Origin: Alphaproteobacteria bacterium
Lineage (GTDB): Bacteria > Pseudomonadota > Alphaproteobacteria > RF32 > CAG-239
Reading direction: 5' to 3'
NCBI GenBank assembly: GCA_017470165.1
Contig: JAFUEX010000001.1
Coordinates: 58,614 to 122,613, forward strand
DNA length: 64,000 bases
Part shown: positions 48,466 to 58,057 of the stretch, piece after piece
Layout of the letters: each line of letters begins with the position of its first letter
Position numbering within the stretch: position 1 is the stretch's first letter
Position numbers and translations under genes: made by a program
The notes under the pieces: generated by a model
Seen by the model: only the letters and a program-made list of their open reading frames with translations
Told to the model about the DNA's origin: nothing
The model's database searches: none

Positions 48466-50494
48466 TTTTGACAATTTCTTCCATCACCGGTATCTTATAA
48501 AACTCGGCAGTCTTCAACGGCTTGATTTCATTTTCCAAGTCCAAAGCCCAAATCGCCGATTGATAGTTCAAAAAGTTTTTGCCCAGTACGATATTCTCGG
48601 CATTCTGCGCCACTCCGTCGCGATACTGTTTCACATCATTTATGTAGTATTGAATAAGCCCGTAACGTTTGGCATAAAAATGCAGTGCTACACTGATAAG
48701 TATGATAGTCATCAGCAAAAATACCGCCGCCAAAGGATGAACCACGGCCGACATTATTATCAGCGATAGCGCGAAAATATCTGCCACCAACAGCTTAACC
48801 GCCGCGCCGATTATCTTCGGCAAGGTAATATTCCACAGCCATATGGCGCAAAAACATATCAGCGAGGTAACAGCCAAAACGGCAAACACATACCCTGAAG
48901 CAATTTTGAAATAGGCAATAAAAGCCTCGGCCAGCAGCACAAACAACACACTCATCAGCGCATATCCGAAGTTGAGCTTCATCGCAAAAATTTTCATCTG
49001 CTTAAGCAGCCCCTTGCGCAAGATTTTGGCAAATCGCTCCATAACCAGTTTGGTATTTTTATTGACATTAAAGATGGTCTCATGCGCGGGGAACAGGGCT
49101 TTCAAAGCCTTTTGCGAGGTATTGTCCAGCGTTTTGAGATTATCGGTTCGTTTAATCAGTAAAATGGTCGATTCGGCCTGCTGAATATCAATAATATTCT
49201 TCTTATACATTTCCAGCAAAAATCCGCACACCGACTTGCTGTCAAATTTATTGTTCAGCAGATAGCGCATCACCATCGCAGTCTTGGGCAGGGTGTATTT
49301 GGCCAGTTTCTTTTGTGCACGGATATAACGCCACGACAGCCACATCGATCCGATGATAAATATTCCGCCCAATATGCTCAAAATTACATCGCCGTAATCA
49401 TAAAAGCTATGCATAAACCTTTGCCAGCCGCTGAACGGATAAATCGCCTGTTTGTCAATCTCGGCCGTCAGGTACATTCCTTCGCCCACAAACAGCGGCC
49501 GTCCCGCCACGTACGATGTTCCCAACAGCCCGTTTTTCATAATTTGTACACTGTCTTGATACAGATTAAGCGCATTGCCGAAAAATACATTATGCCCCAG
49601 CAAAGCATCCTTCTGCGGCAACAGCAAAGTAGCGCCCAGCCGGTCTACCACCAGATTCCATCCGCCGCCTCCCACATTCCAATACATCCGGTAGGCATCA
49701 TCGCCTTCAATCAGCAGATTATCCACCAAATATTCGAAGTTATAAGTATAAACCCCCGGAACCAGCGGTGCATCATCATCCGGCACCATCAAAATATTGG
49801 TGCCGTTGGTAGCCAAATGATAGGCAATCGGCTCATTATTAACCGATACATTTACAATAGAATAATCCAAAGTTTGTACCTTGCCGTCGGTGGTAAAAAC
49901 CTTAGCAGGGACAATTTTGGTCAAACCGTTTTTCAGTTTTTGGCCGTTGGCTATAACCACCACCGTTTCGCGAATACGCGTCAAACCATTGTTCAGCACT
50001 TCGACCACACTCATCATATAGGGGATATGTTCAATCGCCGGAGCTTTCGCTTTTTTGTTATAAGGTGGCAGAGTAACGGTAATGGTTGGCACACTGCCGT
50101 CATCCCAAGTTTGTTGCTTTTGCGCGGCATCCATCTGCACATATTCCATCGGCATTGATACATCTTGGCGCTGTGTATCACGGCTTGAGGCCACGCGTGA
50201 TATTGCATCATCATAAATTTTTTGAAAAATGCCTTTATCATCTTCCTTAGAATGTCTGTCCCACGGAACCACGCTGGTATTGCTGCTGCTGATATCCTCG
50301 CGTTTCATCAACACCACGTGGCGCGGCTGCTTTTCCAAGAAATCCGAAAATTCCTCATAGCTGAGCACCCTCACCTTAGGGGATGAACTCGATTGTTGCC
50401 GCAACGAGCCGGAATATTGCGAAATCGGAGTAATTCGCGCCCACGCCGTGCCGCACATCAGACAGAAACATATTGCAACAAAAAATTTCTTCAT
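48452..50494 (-). CDS. DUF2207-like membrane protein
   Basis: A 680-residue protein. Signal peptide at 1-19 (MKKFFVAICFCLMCGTAWAR). A long periplasmic region (about 20-370) includes the DUF2207-type beta domain (VVEVLNNGLTRIRETVVVIA, then PGVYTYNFEYLVDN). Membrane segments follow at about 380-400 and in a cluster at 520-620, with a cytoplasmic stretch between. DUF2207 proteins are widespread, of unknown function. It is divergent from the GlmU-like gene and convergent with the VirB8-like pair. Confidence 0.75.
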   Translation of the reverse strand: MKKFFVAICFCLMCGTAWARITPISQYSGSLRQQSSSSPKVRVLSYEEFSDFLEKQPRHVVLMKREDISSSNTSVVPWDRHSKEDDKGIFQKIYDDAISRVASSRDTQRQDVSMPMEYVQMDAAQKQQTWDDGSVPTITVTLPPYNKKAKAPAIEHIPYMMSVVEVLNNGLTRIRETVVVIANGQKLKNGLTKIVPAKVFTTDGKVQTLDYSIVNVSVNNEPIAYHLATNGTNILMVPDDDAPLVPGVYTYNFEYLVDNLLIEGDDAYRMYWNVGGGGWNLVVDRLGATLLLPQKDALLGHNVFFGNALNLYQDSVQIMKNGLLGTSYVAGRPLFVGEGMYLTAEIDKQAIYPFSGWQRFMHSFYDYGDVILSILGGIFIIGSMWLSWRYIRAQKKLAKYTLPKTAMVMRYLLNNKFDSKSVCGFLLEMYKKNIIDIQQAESTILLIKRTDNLKTLDNTSQKALKALFPAHETIFNVNKNTKLVMERFAKILRKGLLKQMKIFAMKLNFGYALMSVLFVLLAEAFIAYFKIASGYVFAVLAVTSLICFCAIWLWNITLPKIIGAAVKLLVADIFALSLIIMSAVVHPLAAVFLLMTIILISVALHFYAKRYGLIQYYINDVKQYRDGVAQNAENIVLGKNFLNYQSAIWALDLENEIKPLKTAEFYKIPVMEEIVKIMGA

Positions 50495-50581
50495 AACTTT
50501 AAACTCACTGTTAACTGTTTGGTTATATTTGTTAATATAAATTATAAGTTATTAAAAAGTTATAAAAAAGGAGCATAAAAA

Positions 50582-51325
50582 ATGATAAATTCACAAGAAA
50601 TCGGCGCCATTATTTTGGGAGCGGGCAAGGGCACTCGAATGAAGTCGGATTTACCCAAGGTTTTGATGCCGGTGGGCGGCAAGCCGATGATACGTCACAT
50701 TATCGACACCTTGGAAGAACTGAAAATCAACAAAATCGTCACGGTAATTTCGCCCGACGGTGCAGCAGTTAAGCAAGTGGTTGCTCCTCATACCACCTGT
50801 GTTCAGGAAAAACAGCTCGGCACCGGTCATGCAGTGCTGGCGGCCAGTTCTGAATTTGTCGGTTTTAAGGGCGATATTTTGGTTATTTTCGGCGACCAGC
50901 CGCTCTATACCAAGGCCAGCATCCGCAAATTGCTCAAGCGCCGTGCTCAGGGCTATTCGGTAGTTTGTATGGGCTTTCGTCCGGCTGATCCGGCTCGTTA
51001 CGGGCGTTTGGTGATGGAGGGTGACGAGCTCAAACGCATTGTTGAATTTAAAGATGCCACTGACGAAGAAAAGGCTATTACATTTTGCAATTCCGGTATT
51101 ATGTGTTTTGATGGTGCCAAAATGTTCGAAATTTTGAGCGCTATCAGCAATTCCAATGCCGCGCAAGAATATTACCTCACCGATGCAATCGAAATCGCTT
51201 TGCGCAAAGGGCTCAAGTGTTCAGCGGTGGAGTGTTCACTCGAAGAGGCGTCGGCCGCCAACACTTTGGAAGAGTTGGCTCTGTTGGAGGAACTTTATAA
51301 AAAACGTCAGCAAAATCAAGGATAA
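50582..51325 (+). CDS. GlmU-like nucleotidyltransferase, uridyltransferase part only
   Basis: A 247-residue protein behind AAGGAG. The nucleotide-binding signature LGAGKGTRMKSDLPKVL is at residues about 13-29, followed by QLGTGHAVLAAS and FGDQPLY. These are typical of the N-acetylglucosamine-1-phosphate uridyltransferase half of GlmU. The acetyltransferase beta-helix that normally follows is absent, so either the second activity is encoded elsewhere or the enzyme acts on another sugar phosphate. It is the first gene of a unit with 51329 and pepF. Confidence 0.85.
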   Translation: MINSQEIGAIILGAGKGTRMKSDLPKVLMPVGGKPMIRHIIDTLEELKINKIVTVISPDGAAVKQVVAPHTTCVQEKQLGTGHAVLAASSEFVGFKGDILVIFGDQPLYTKASIRKLLKRRAQGYSVVCMGFRPADPARYGRLVMEGDELKRIVEFKDATDEEKAITFCNSGIMCFDGAKMFEILSAISNSNAAQEYYLTDAIEIALRKGLKCSAVECSLEEASAANTLEELALLEELYKKRQQNQG

Positions 51326-51328
51326 TTG

Positions 51329-51796
51329 ATGAATTTTATCAAACAGCACTGGTTCGGCGGATTAGTCGGTGTAGTTACAGTTTTTTTTGTTCTGCTGATA
51401 ATTCTGGTGGCCATATCTCCCAAATACGATGCGCAAAATCGCGGGTTTGTCTATTGCACCGGAGAGCTTATTGAGCAGATTAATGACTGCGAACGTACGC
51501 TGTTTTGCAGCACCAAGGCAATCGTCAAAAGCACGGTTTGCGATATTTCGATTGTCGCGCAAGGTTTTTCTCGGTGGCTCGCCGGCCGGCAGCCTTATCC
51601 TTGGAGTAATTATCTTTTTACGCCCGAACCACCGGTTTTGTCTTTGGACAATCCGGATGTTCAAAGTTGGGAAGAATATTCCGCCAACCATCCGGACGAT
51701 GTCGTCGAATTGGAAAAACTCAAACAACTGCGAAAGGATTTAGACTATGTCGAAACCTCGATTGAACAAGACCTCAGCCGCCAACTCCCGCAATGA
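51329..51796 (+). CDS. Single-pass membrane protein, 155 residues
   Basis: Starts at the ATG 3 bp after the previous stop. One membrane segment at about 10-30 (FGGLVGVVTVFFVLLIILVA) and a periplasmic domain with cysteines (YCTGELIEQINDCERTLFCS, then STVCDIS), perhaps disulfide-bonded. The C-terminus is helical. No family recognised. It overlaps pepF by 50 bp and links the GlmU-like gene and pepF in one operon. Confidence 0.65.
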   Translation: MNFIKQHWFGGLVGVVTVFFVLLIILVAISPKYDAQNRGFVYCTGELIEQINDCERTLFCSTKAIVKSTVCDISIVAQGFSRWLAGRQPYPWSNYLFTPEPPVLSLDNPDVQSWEEYSANHPDDVVELEKLKQLRKDLDYVETSIEQDLSRQLPQ

Positions 51797-53582
51797 GAAA
51801 TTGCCGGCGTGGGATTTAAGCGATTTGTACCGCGGGCTTGATGACCCGCAAATCACCCGCGATTTGACCCTCTACCAAAAGTCGGCCACGGCCTTTGCCA
51901 AAAAGTACAAGGGCAAACTGGCACAACTGTCGGCTCAGGAATTTGCCGCAATGGCCGCCGATTGTGAAGCGCGCTCCGTTTTGGGCAACAAATTAGGCGT
52001 GTTTGCCTATCTGTCAATGGTCACCCAAATGAAAAATTCTGCAGCGATGACTTTTTATCAAAATATCTCCGAAAAACTCAATGATTACAGCAAACCCGTC
52101 ATTTTTCTTTCGCTTGAACTCAATGCCTTGCCGCAAAGCACCATTGACCTTTGGATGAAAGATGGTAAGGCCGCTTATTTCAAACCTTGGCTGATGCGGA
52201 TTCGCACTTTCAAAGATTATGAACTTTCCGAGGAAATAGAAGAAATTTTGCACGAAAAATCCGTTACTTCCGGCGAAGGATGGGAGCGTTTGTACGAGGA
52301 AACTTCGGCGCGTCTCAAATATGTGGTAGACGGCAAAGAGTATAATGATGCTGAAATTTCTAAGCTCACTTTGGACAAAGATGCGGCCGTGCGAGCCAAA
52401 GCCGGCCGCGAGATTGCCCGTGTATGCACCGAAAATGCACCGTTGTTTGTCCTCAATTACAATATGGTGATTAAAGACAAGGCCATAGAAGACATTAAAC
52501 GCGGTTTTAAGTCTCCGGTTTCTTCGCAAAACATTGCCAATCGGGTTGATGACAAATCAGTCGCGGCCCTGAGCGAGGCAGTGCGCTCCCGTTATAGTGA
52601 TATTGCCCACCGTTTTTACAAGCTGAAAGCCAAATGGCTGGGGGTTAAAAAATTGGAATATTGGGACCGTAATGCGCCGTTACCCTTTGAGGTTGACAAG
52701 CATTATTCTTGGGATGAGGCAGTGGCGGTGGTGCTCAAGGCCTATCAAGAATTTTCGCCGCGCCTTTATGAGCTGGCACAAGACTTTTTCAATCCGCAAA
52801 GATCGTGGATTGATGTTCCGCCGCGCGACGGCAAACGCAGCGGGGCTTTTGCCATGCCTTTGCCCGAGGCCTACCATCCCTATCTGTTTCTTAATTTTAC
52901 TGGCCGGCAAAATGACGTATTAACCTTGGCGCACGAGCTGGGGCATGGTTGCCATATGCGTCTGAGCTCCAAACAAGGCGACCTCAATGATGCCACTCCG
53001 CTGACTTTGGCCGAGGTGGCGTCGGTTTTTGCCGAGATGCTCACCTTCCAGTCACTGCTGCGGCAGGCCACCGATCCTAAAGAAAAACTTTGTCTGATTG
53101 CCGGAAAGGTTAATGATATGATTAACACTTCCATTCGGCAGATTGCCTTTCATTTCTTTGAAACCCGCGTGCACGCCGAGCGTCGTACAGGGGAGGTGTC
53201 TCAAACCCGATTGGCGCAAATTTGGCGCGAGGAGATGTCAGCCTCTTTAGGTAAATATGTCAATATTGACGCCGTCACCGAAAACAACTGGGCTCAGGTT
53301 GGTCATTTCTTTTGGAAGCCGTTTTATGTGTACGCTTATTCCTTTGCCGATTGCTTGGTCAATTCGCTTTATCAGGTTTATCAAAACAGCGGCGATGCAA
53401 GTTTTGCCGATAAATATCTTGATATGTTGTCAAAAACCGGTATCACCCGTTATGATGAGCTGCTCAAACCGTTCGGGCTGAATGCCAAGTCGCCCGAGTT
53501 TTGGGATTTCGGCCTCAACCTTATCTCGCGCTACATTGACGAGCTGGAGCGTTTAGATAAGCAGATTGCCAAAAACAAATAA
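51747..53582 (+). CDS. pepF: Oligoendopeptidase F (M3 family)
   Basis: A 611-residue protein of normal length. The zinc motif LAHELGHGCH (HEXXH) is near residue 395, and the third ligand region is TLAEVASVFAEMLTF. The N-terminus (PAWDLSDLYRGLDDPQITRD) is typical of PepF. It hydrolyses medium-length peptides in the cytoplasm. The 50-bp overlap with the preceding gene indicates co-translation. A terminator-like hairpin follows. Confidence 0.93.
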   Translation: MSKPRLNKTSAANSRNEKLPAWDLSDLYRGLDDPQITRDLTLYQKSATAFAKKYKGKLAQLSAQEFAAMAADCEARSVLGNKLGVFAYLSMVTQMKNSAAMTFYQNISEKLNDYSKPVIFLSLELNALPQSTIDLWMKDGKAAYFKPWLMRIRTFKDYELSEEIEEILHEKSVTSGEGWERLYEETSARLKYVVDGKEYNDAEISKLTLDKDAAVRAKAGREIARVCTENAPLFVLNYNMVIKDKAIEDIKRGFKSPVSSQNIANRVDDKSVAALSEAVRSRYSDIAHRFYKLKAKWLGVKKLEYWDRNAPLPFEVDKHYSWDEAVAVVLKAYQEFSPRLYELAQDFFNPQRSWIDVPPRDGKRSGAFAMPLPEAYHPYLFLNFTGRQNDVLTLAHELGHGCHMRLSSKQGDLNDATPLTLAEVASVFAEMLTFQSLLRQATDPKEKLCLIAGKVNDMINTSIRQIAFHFFETRVHAERRTGEVSQTRLAQIWREEMSASLGKYVNIDAVTENNWAQVGHFFWKPFYVYAYSFADCLVNSLYQVYQNSGDASFADKYLDMLSKTGITRYDELLKPFGLNAKSPEFWDFGLNLISRYIDELERLDKQIAKNK

Positions 53583-53610
53583 CCTTTACAGGCAAAATTC
53601 TTATATAACA

Positions 53611-53634
53611 GGGTGCTAAAATTTAGCACCCTTT
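53611..53634 (+). terminator. Terminator-like hairpin after pepF
   Basis: GGGTGCTAAA (53611-53620) and TTTAGCACCC (53622-53631) pair, with a short T stretch after. Confidence 0.65.
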
Positions 53635-53719
53635 GTTCGAAAAATGTTGTATATACAATCCCTCATTTCGCCGCTATATTGTTTTTGGTAAATAACCCCA
53701 ACAGGAAGGATTTTATAAT

Positions 53720-53923
53720 ATGTTGATAGGGACTGTAAAATGGTTTAACTGTAAAAAAGGCTATGGATTTATTGAGCCCGAAGCAGATAAAAAAGATGTG
53801 TTTGTTCATATAACCCAATTAGAAAAAATCGGGCTGCACCGCCTCAATGACGGCCAAAAAGTCGGTTATGAGCTCTATGATGACAGGGGCAGAATTGCCG
53901 CCGGCAACATTAAGATTCTCTAG
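53720..53923 (+). CDS. Cold-shock domain protein (CspA family)
   Basis: A 67-residue protein of normal CSD length. It has MLIGTVKWFNCKKGYGFIEP with RNP1-like KGYGFIEP and RNP2-like VFVHI. Such proteins bind single-stranded RNA or DNA and act as RNA chaperones. AGGAAGG lies upstream and a terminator downstream, so it is a single-gene unit. Confidence 0.95.
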   Translation: MLIGTVKWFNCKKGYGFIEPEADKKDVFVHITQLEKIGLHRLNDGQKVGYELYDDRGRIAAGNIKIL

Positions 53924-53963
53924 CCCGACCAATCATAAAAAAGCTGACTTCAAAAACAAAAAA

Positions 53964-53994
53964 AAGCTCTTGATGCGTGATTAAGAGCTTTTTT
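53964..53994 (+). terminator. Terminator after the cold-shock gene
   Basis: AAGCTCTT (53964-53971) pairs with AAGAGCTT (53983-53990), followed by a T run. Confidence 0.75.
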
Positions 53995-54315
53995 AGTCTT
54001 TACAAATGGTTTTAAATGATGTATTCACTCCGGCGTATTCATGTTATTAAACAATTATAGGGGTGAAAAATCAAAAGAAAATAATGCATTTTTGTGTTGT
54101 TTTTGATTAATAATTAAATGTTTAACTCTTAAAATTTACAGCTTATGTTAGTTACAATTTTAGTAAACGGCATTTTGGTATTCTGTATGTAATTCCAAGC
54201 CGCAGAGTTAACCGCAAATTCCGCTTCATTTCATAATTCAAGCTGAATTTGCTTCGGCGCTGATGTTGGCAACAATTTTCGCTTTCGCGATGGTTGTTAC
54301 ATTTTAGCGCCTTTT
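53995..54315. other. Spacer without recognisable feature
   Basis: About 320 bp of AT-rich DNA between the cold-shock terminator and the end of the FrhB-like gene. I see no gene, tRNA or clear repeat in it. Confidence 0.6.
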
Positions 54316-55536
54316 TTATTTTTTCTTGAGCTTAAACCATTTTTTTAATTTATCCAGCAGGGCGGTTTTTCTTATATCCCGCTGCACTGATTTATAAACA
54401 TCGGCTTTGTGTCCGATTTTAATTTTGCGCAGCGCTTGGGTATAACGGCGGCAATATTTTCTTTTTACGATTGGTTTTCCGTCTATCAAGCCTTTGAGGC
54501 GAGCAAACGCCAAATTTCTCTCGCGGTTTCCCAGCCCCAGCGAGCCGAGCAGTTGTTCTTCGCTGTTTTCAATCGCTGTAAAAGCATCTTTTGTGCTTTC
54601 AAAAACAACTCGGCCTGTTTTAGTGCGAACAATAAGACTGCTGCCGCCTTCTTTGTCTTCAAATTCTTTGATATAATTATCTCCAAAAGCAATATCACAC
54701 CGGAGGTTTAATTTATTCAGACAATATAAACAGCACTCCGGCATAAAAAAGTCTTTGACCTCCATTCGTGCTTGGCGCGGCAAATCCACGATTCGTCCAT
54801 CATCCAGCTCTATCCGCACATCCCCTGGCCATCCGGATTTGTCTTTGGTGCGAAAATACAATTTAGCAATCCCTGTGCCATAATCCTTCTTAATTTTTTG
54901 CTTGAAATATTCCACCACCCCGTAATGCATGGTCTTATCGCAAAACAGCCCCAATAACAGATAATTTTCTCGGTGCAGCTTTTTTAAGTCCATCAAATTG
55001 ACTAAACCGTTTATGGCGCATCCGGTGCCGACAATAATGATTTTTTCATCAGGATGTTGGCACATATATTCGGCGCATTTTTGATGCGAGATGGTCAGAT
55101 ATCGGCTTTTGGGCGTGTTGTTCAAATCATCACCCGCCTTAAATGCTTTAGTTTGCATTTGGGTCTCATAAGCATAACCATCCAGCAAAAAGGCCTTGCC
55201 GTAACCATTGCCCAGCATCCGCGTAACAATGGTGGTAATTGCTCCGCCGCTCATTCCCGAGGATAGGATTTTTTTGTCTTTGGACTTTACTGCCCAAATG
55301 CTGTCATATTCGCCCAAAATTTGTTGCGGTAGCGGAATTTTATCGTCGATGGGAAATCTCGTTTGTTGCGGACATACTCTCAGACAAACGCCGCAGTCAA
55401 CACAATCAGCATTTATTTGCGGCAAAAAATCATAAGCCTTTTTCTTTAACGTGATTGCCTTCTTGGGGCAAACCGCGGCGCAAATCCCGCATTGAATGCA
55501 CATATTTTCTGCCAATGTTTTGCCAATGCTATTCAT
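54316..55536 (-). CDS. FrhB-like Fe-S/F420-hydrogenase beta-subunit-type protein of a glycan cluster
   Basis: A 406-residue protein. The ATG at 55536 overlaps the preceding stop by 8 bp; an earlier ATG at 55563 is possible. Two 4Fe-4S ferredoxin motifs lie at the N-terminus, CIQCGICAAVCP and CVDCGVCLRVCP. The rest matches the coenzyme F420 hydrogenase beta-subunit family (MSGGAITTIVTRML, then GTGCAINGL, then DIAFGDNYIKE). Members next to polysaccharide pyruvyl transferases are common in exopolysaccharide and capsule clusters, where they probably modify glycans rather than F420. It is coupled to the phase-variable upstream gene. Confidence 0.85.
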   Translation of the reverse strand: MNSIGKTLAENMCIQCGICAAVCPKKAITLKKKAYDFLPQINADCVDCGVCLRVCPQQTRFPIDDKIPLPQQILGEYDSIWAVKSKDKKILSSGMSGGAITTIVTRMLGNGYGKAFLLDGYAYETQMQTKAFKAGDDLNNTPKSRYLTISHQKCAEYMCQHPDEKIIIVGTGCAINGLVNLMDLKKLHRENYLLLGLFCDKTMHYGVVEYFKQKIKKDYGTGIAKLYFRTKDKSGWPGDVRIELDDGRIVDLPRQARMEVKDFFMPECCLYCLNKLNLRCDIAFGDNYIKEFEDKEGGSSLIVRTKTGRVVFESTKDAFTAIENSEEQLLGSLGLGNRERNLAFARLKGLIDGKPIVKRKYCRRYTQALRKIKIGHKADVYKSVQRDIRKTALLDKLKKWFKLKKK

Positions 55537-56720
55537 CGCGCAAGCACTTCCACATTTTGTCAAAACAACTGTTTTTCTGAATTTTATTCACCGATTGCTT
55601 AATAATCAAAGATTGTTCGTCTCTGGAGCTAATCAGTTTTTGCAGTTTGGCAAAAAAATCATTTTGGTCGATTTGGGTGCGGCAATCAACCACAAATTGC
55701 ATCTGCTGCAAACTCCTCGTTAATTCCAAATATTTTTCCGCCCAACCTACTACCAAACAGGGAACATAATGTTTGTAGGCGTGCACAATGGAATGAAATC
55801 GCGATGAAATTAAAAAATCAAATTTGTCAAATAGTGAATCCCACTCAATGCAACTTATATCTTGGTCAATAAAACACACTTTGTCATAAGCGGCGAACCT
55901 TTGTTTCAGCTTTGCGCAGATATCGCGATCCCCCAAATCATAATAAGCGATATAAACATTATATCCGTCAGCCGACAAAGTTTCTATTGCTGCAGTATAT
56001 AATTTGTCAAATTCACCCTCTCTCAGGCGCTCTTTTACCCTCTCGGAGGGGATAATCAGTACGCTCCTACCCCCCCCCCATTACGGCCTTATTTTGCGCT
56101 ACAGTAAAGGGTTTTAGCGACTTCCAGATATGGTCATAAGGGGTGTTCATTTGCAGCACCATATCAGCCGAAAGAGCGACATTGGTTAATCCCTGTTGCG
56201 CCAACAACTCAAACCCTTCCTTCTCTCGGGCAAAAATCAAATCGCATTTCTTCAAAGTGCTTATCACCAAGCGGTTCATCTTTTCTTTATAATCAAAAGG
56301 ACCGAACGATTGCGGCATCAGAATAACTTTTTTGCCGAACCTCTTGGCCATATTAATGGTGGTCAGCAGTTTCAAATTCGTCGTTTTGCTCCAGTAAGAA
56401 GACAAAGCAAAGCCGCTTACATCAATCACGCAATCGCAGCTTTTCAACTCTTGATAAAGTTGCACTGTTTGCTTACGCCGTTTAAGCAGGTCAAAGCAGG
56501 TCTTAAGCCGACTGTTAAGCCGCTTTCGGGTTTTCAAAGAGGCCGTCACAATTTTTATGCGGTCAAAATTTGCCTTATCAATATTGGTGAAATCAACAAA
56601 GCATACCACGGTTATTTCGGCTTCCGGCTCAACTGCTCTTATCTTCGATATGGCTGTATATACCATCGATTCCGCGCCTTTGTTGCCGAAGCCGCCACCG
56701 GTTATTAAATATTTGCTCAT
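55529..56720 (-). CDS. Polysaccharide pyruvyl transferase, currently frameshifted at a G10 tract
   Basis: The N-terminal part (56720 down to 56067) begins KYLITGGGFGNKGAESMVYT and has VILMPQSFGPF, both typical of the polysaccharide pyruvyl transferase family. It then runs into ten G (minus strand; 56070-56079) and stops at TAG (MGGG then stop). With nine G the frame continues without a stop as RSVLIIPSERVKERL and joins the C-terminal part (55978 to 55529; FDFLISSRFHSIVHAYKHYV, the family's conserved RFH segment). The full product would be about 396 residues, the normal family length. The enzyme adds ketal pyruvate to surface sugars. I read it as phase-OFF rather than dead; an assembly error at the tract is the alternative. 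Confidence 0.85.
56070..56079 (-). repeat. Homopolymeric G10 tract (minus strand), frame OFF
   Basis: Ten C on the plus strand inside the pyruvyl transferase gene. One G fewer (or two more) restores the frame; one G more leads to another early stop. Confidence 0.9.
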
Positions 56721-56827
56721 AACAATTTCCGTTGGTTAGTATAAATTATTGTAAAAATAATCATACTTTATGAGCTAAAAGAGTCAATTTGATTTAATGT
56801 TTTTTCCCAACGATGTCAGGTATTATT

Positions 56828-57292
56828 TCAAAAGAACTTGAACCTTCCGAGATCCAGATATTTATACAATCCCCACACTAATAGAATTTCCATCACTATC
56901 ATCAGCCAGTAAATCCGTTGGAAACTTTTTTTGGCTGTTTTATGATGAAAAAAATTTTGCCCGACAAAAGCGCCGACCCAGCCGCCCAAAAACTCCAGCG
57001 TATGCAAATCGGCCTCCGGCACTCGCCACTGATGTTTGATGGCCGCTTTTTTATCCACCCCGTAAGCCACAAAAGTGGTGATATTGATGCACACTATATG
57101 AAACACTAACAGCAGCATCAACGACTTTACCGACAGCAAATTTTGCGGTGGAATACGCACCACATTATTTTCCGCATAATAGCTCACTACCATCACCAGT
57201 GCGGCATTAAGCAAATAGAACTTGTTTTTGCGCAAGGGAGGAATAACCGCGGCGCCCCCCAGCAAAATTATCATAAAAGCTAAGCTCATCAT
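56828..57292 (-). CDS. DUF1294 membrane protein
   Basis: A 154-residue protein with four hydrophobic segments. The DUF1294 signature is at about 75-125: TFVAYGVDKKAAIKHQWRVP, then TLEFLGGWVGAFVGQNFFHH with KTAKKSFQ. Function unknown; members are common in proteobacteria, sometimes fused to cold-shock domains. Single gene, divergent from the lipoprotein pair at 57446. Confidence 0.88.
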   Translation of the reverse strand: MMSLAFMIILLGGAAVIPPLRKNKFYLLNAALVMVVSYYAENNVVRIPPQNLLSVKSLMLLLVFHIVCINITTFVAYGVDKKAAIKHQWRVPEADLHTLEFLGGWVGAFVGQNFFHHKTAKKSFQRIYWLMIVMEILLVWGLYKYLDLGRFKFF

Positions 57293-57445
57293 CTCAATAG
57301 TCCTGCCTAAATCCTAAAAAAAACATTCATAAAATTAACGCGATATTAATATAACTTATGCTAAAAAGCAAACAGTGAATAATTTAAAATCTTATTTTAT
57401 TTTTTTATAACGCGTTTATAATAAATTCTATATGGAGTAAAAACA

Positions 57446-58057
57446 ATGAAAAAATCTTTAGCTTTGGGGTTGGGCGTTTTGGCATTGACAGCCTGCAGTG
57501 AGGTCAGAAGCCCCGATTTGTGCAATATGCTCGGCTGGTGTCGCACCAAAAGCAACGTCGAGTACATCAACGTCGAAACTCAGGAAAAAGTTATTTATAA
57601 CGATACTATGACCACCTCTTATCAGGGATATCAGCTGCCCAAGCGCGGCGAGCGTTATGAGGCGGCCAACTATGTCATAACTCCCGAGGTTTACAATGTT
57701 TTGGCCTCCAGAGTTGCCGGCAAGGTTTTGGATGATATGCCGGCCATTTTGGCCAATCAGCCCAATGCTACGGTGTATTTGGCCGAAACTACCCAAATCG
57801 ACCGCTATCTGCCCGACGCTCCCAATACTGTCGGTGCTTCGGTGCGGAATATTTTGGTCAATTCTAATCGTCTGAATTTGGTTTCGGATCCGAATGCCGC
57901 CGATTTTATTTTGGAGAGCTCGCTCACCAATTCCAACACTCCGGAAACTCCGGTTATATCTTATGAAATGCGCCTGTTTGACCGTGCCGGCAATATGCTC
58001 AACAGCTGGATGGACACCGTGCGTCAGGTGCAAAATGACGATGGGAGCTGGTGGTAA
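57446..58057 (+). CDS. Lipoprotein, FlgO/LpoB-like fold suspected
   Basis: A 203-residue protein with signal peptide and lipobox LTAC at Cys17 (MKKSLALGLGVLALTACSEV). Residues about 75-190 alternate helix and strand (VAGKVLDDMPAILANQPNAT, VRNILVNSNRLNLVSDPNAA, DFILESSL), like the CsgG/FlgO/LpoB group of outer-membrane lipoproteins. Overlaps the next gene by 7 bp, so the two probably act together at the outer membrane. The fold is inferred only from pattern. Confidence 0.65.
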   Translation: MKKSLALGLGVLALTACSEVRSPDLCNMLGWCRTKSNVEYINVETQEKVIYNDTMTTSYQGYQLPKRGERYEAANYVITPEVYNVLASRVAGKVLDDMPAILANQPNATVYLAETTQIDRYLPDAPNTVGASVRNILVNSNRLNLVSDPNAADFILESSLTNSNTPETPVISYEMRLFDRAGNMLNSWMDTVRQVQNDDGSWW

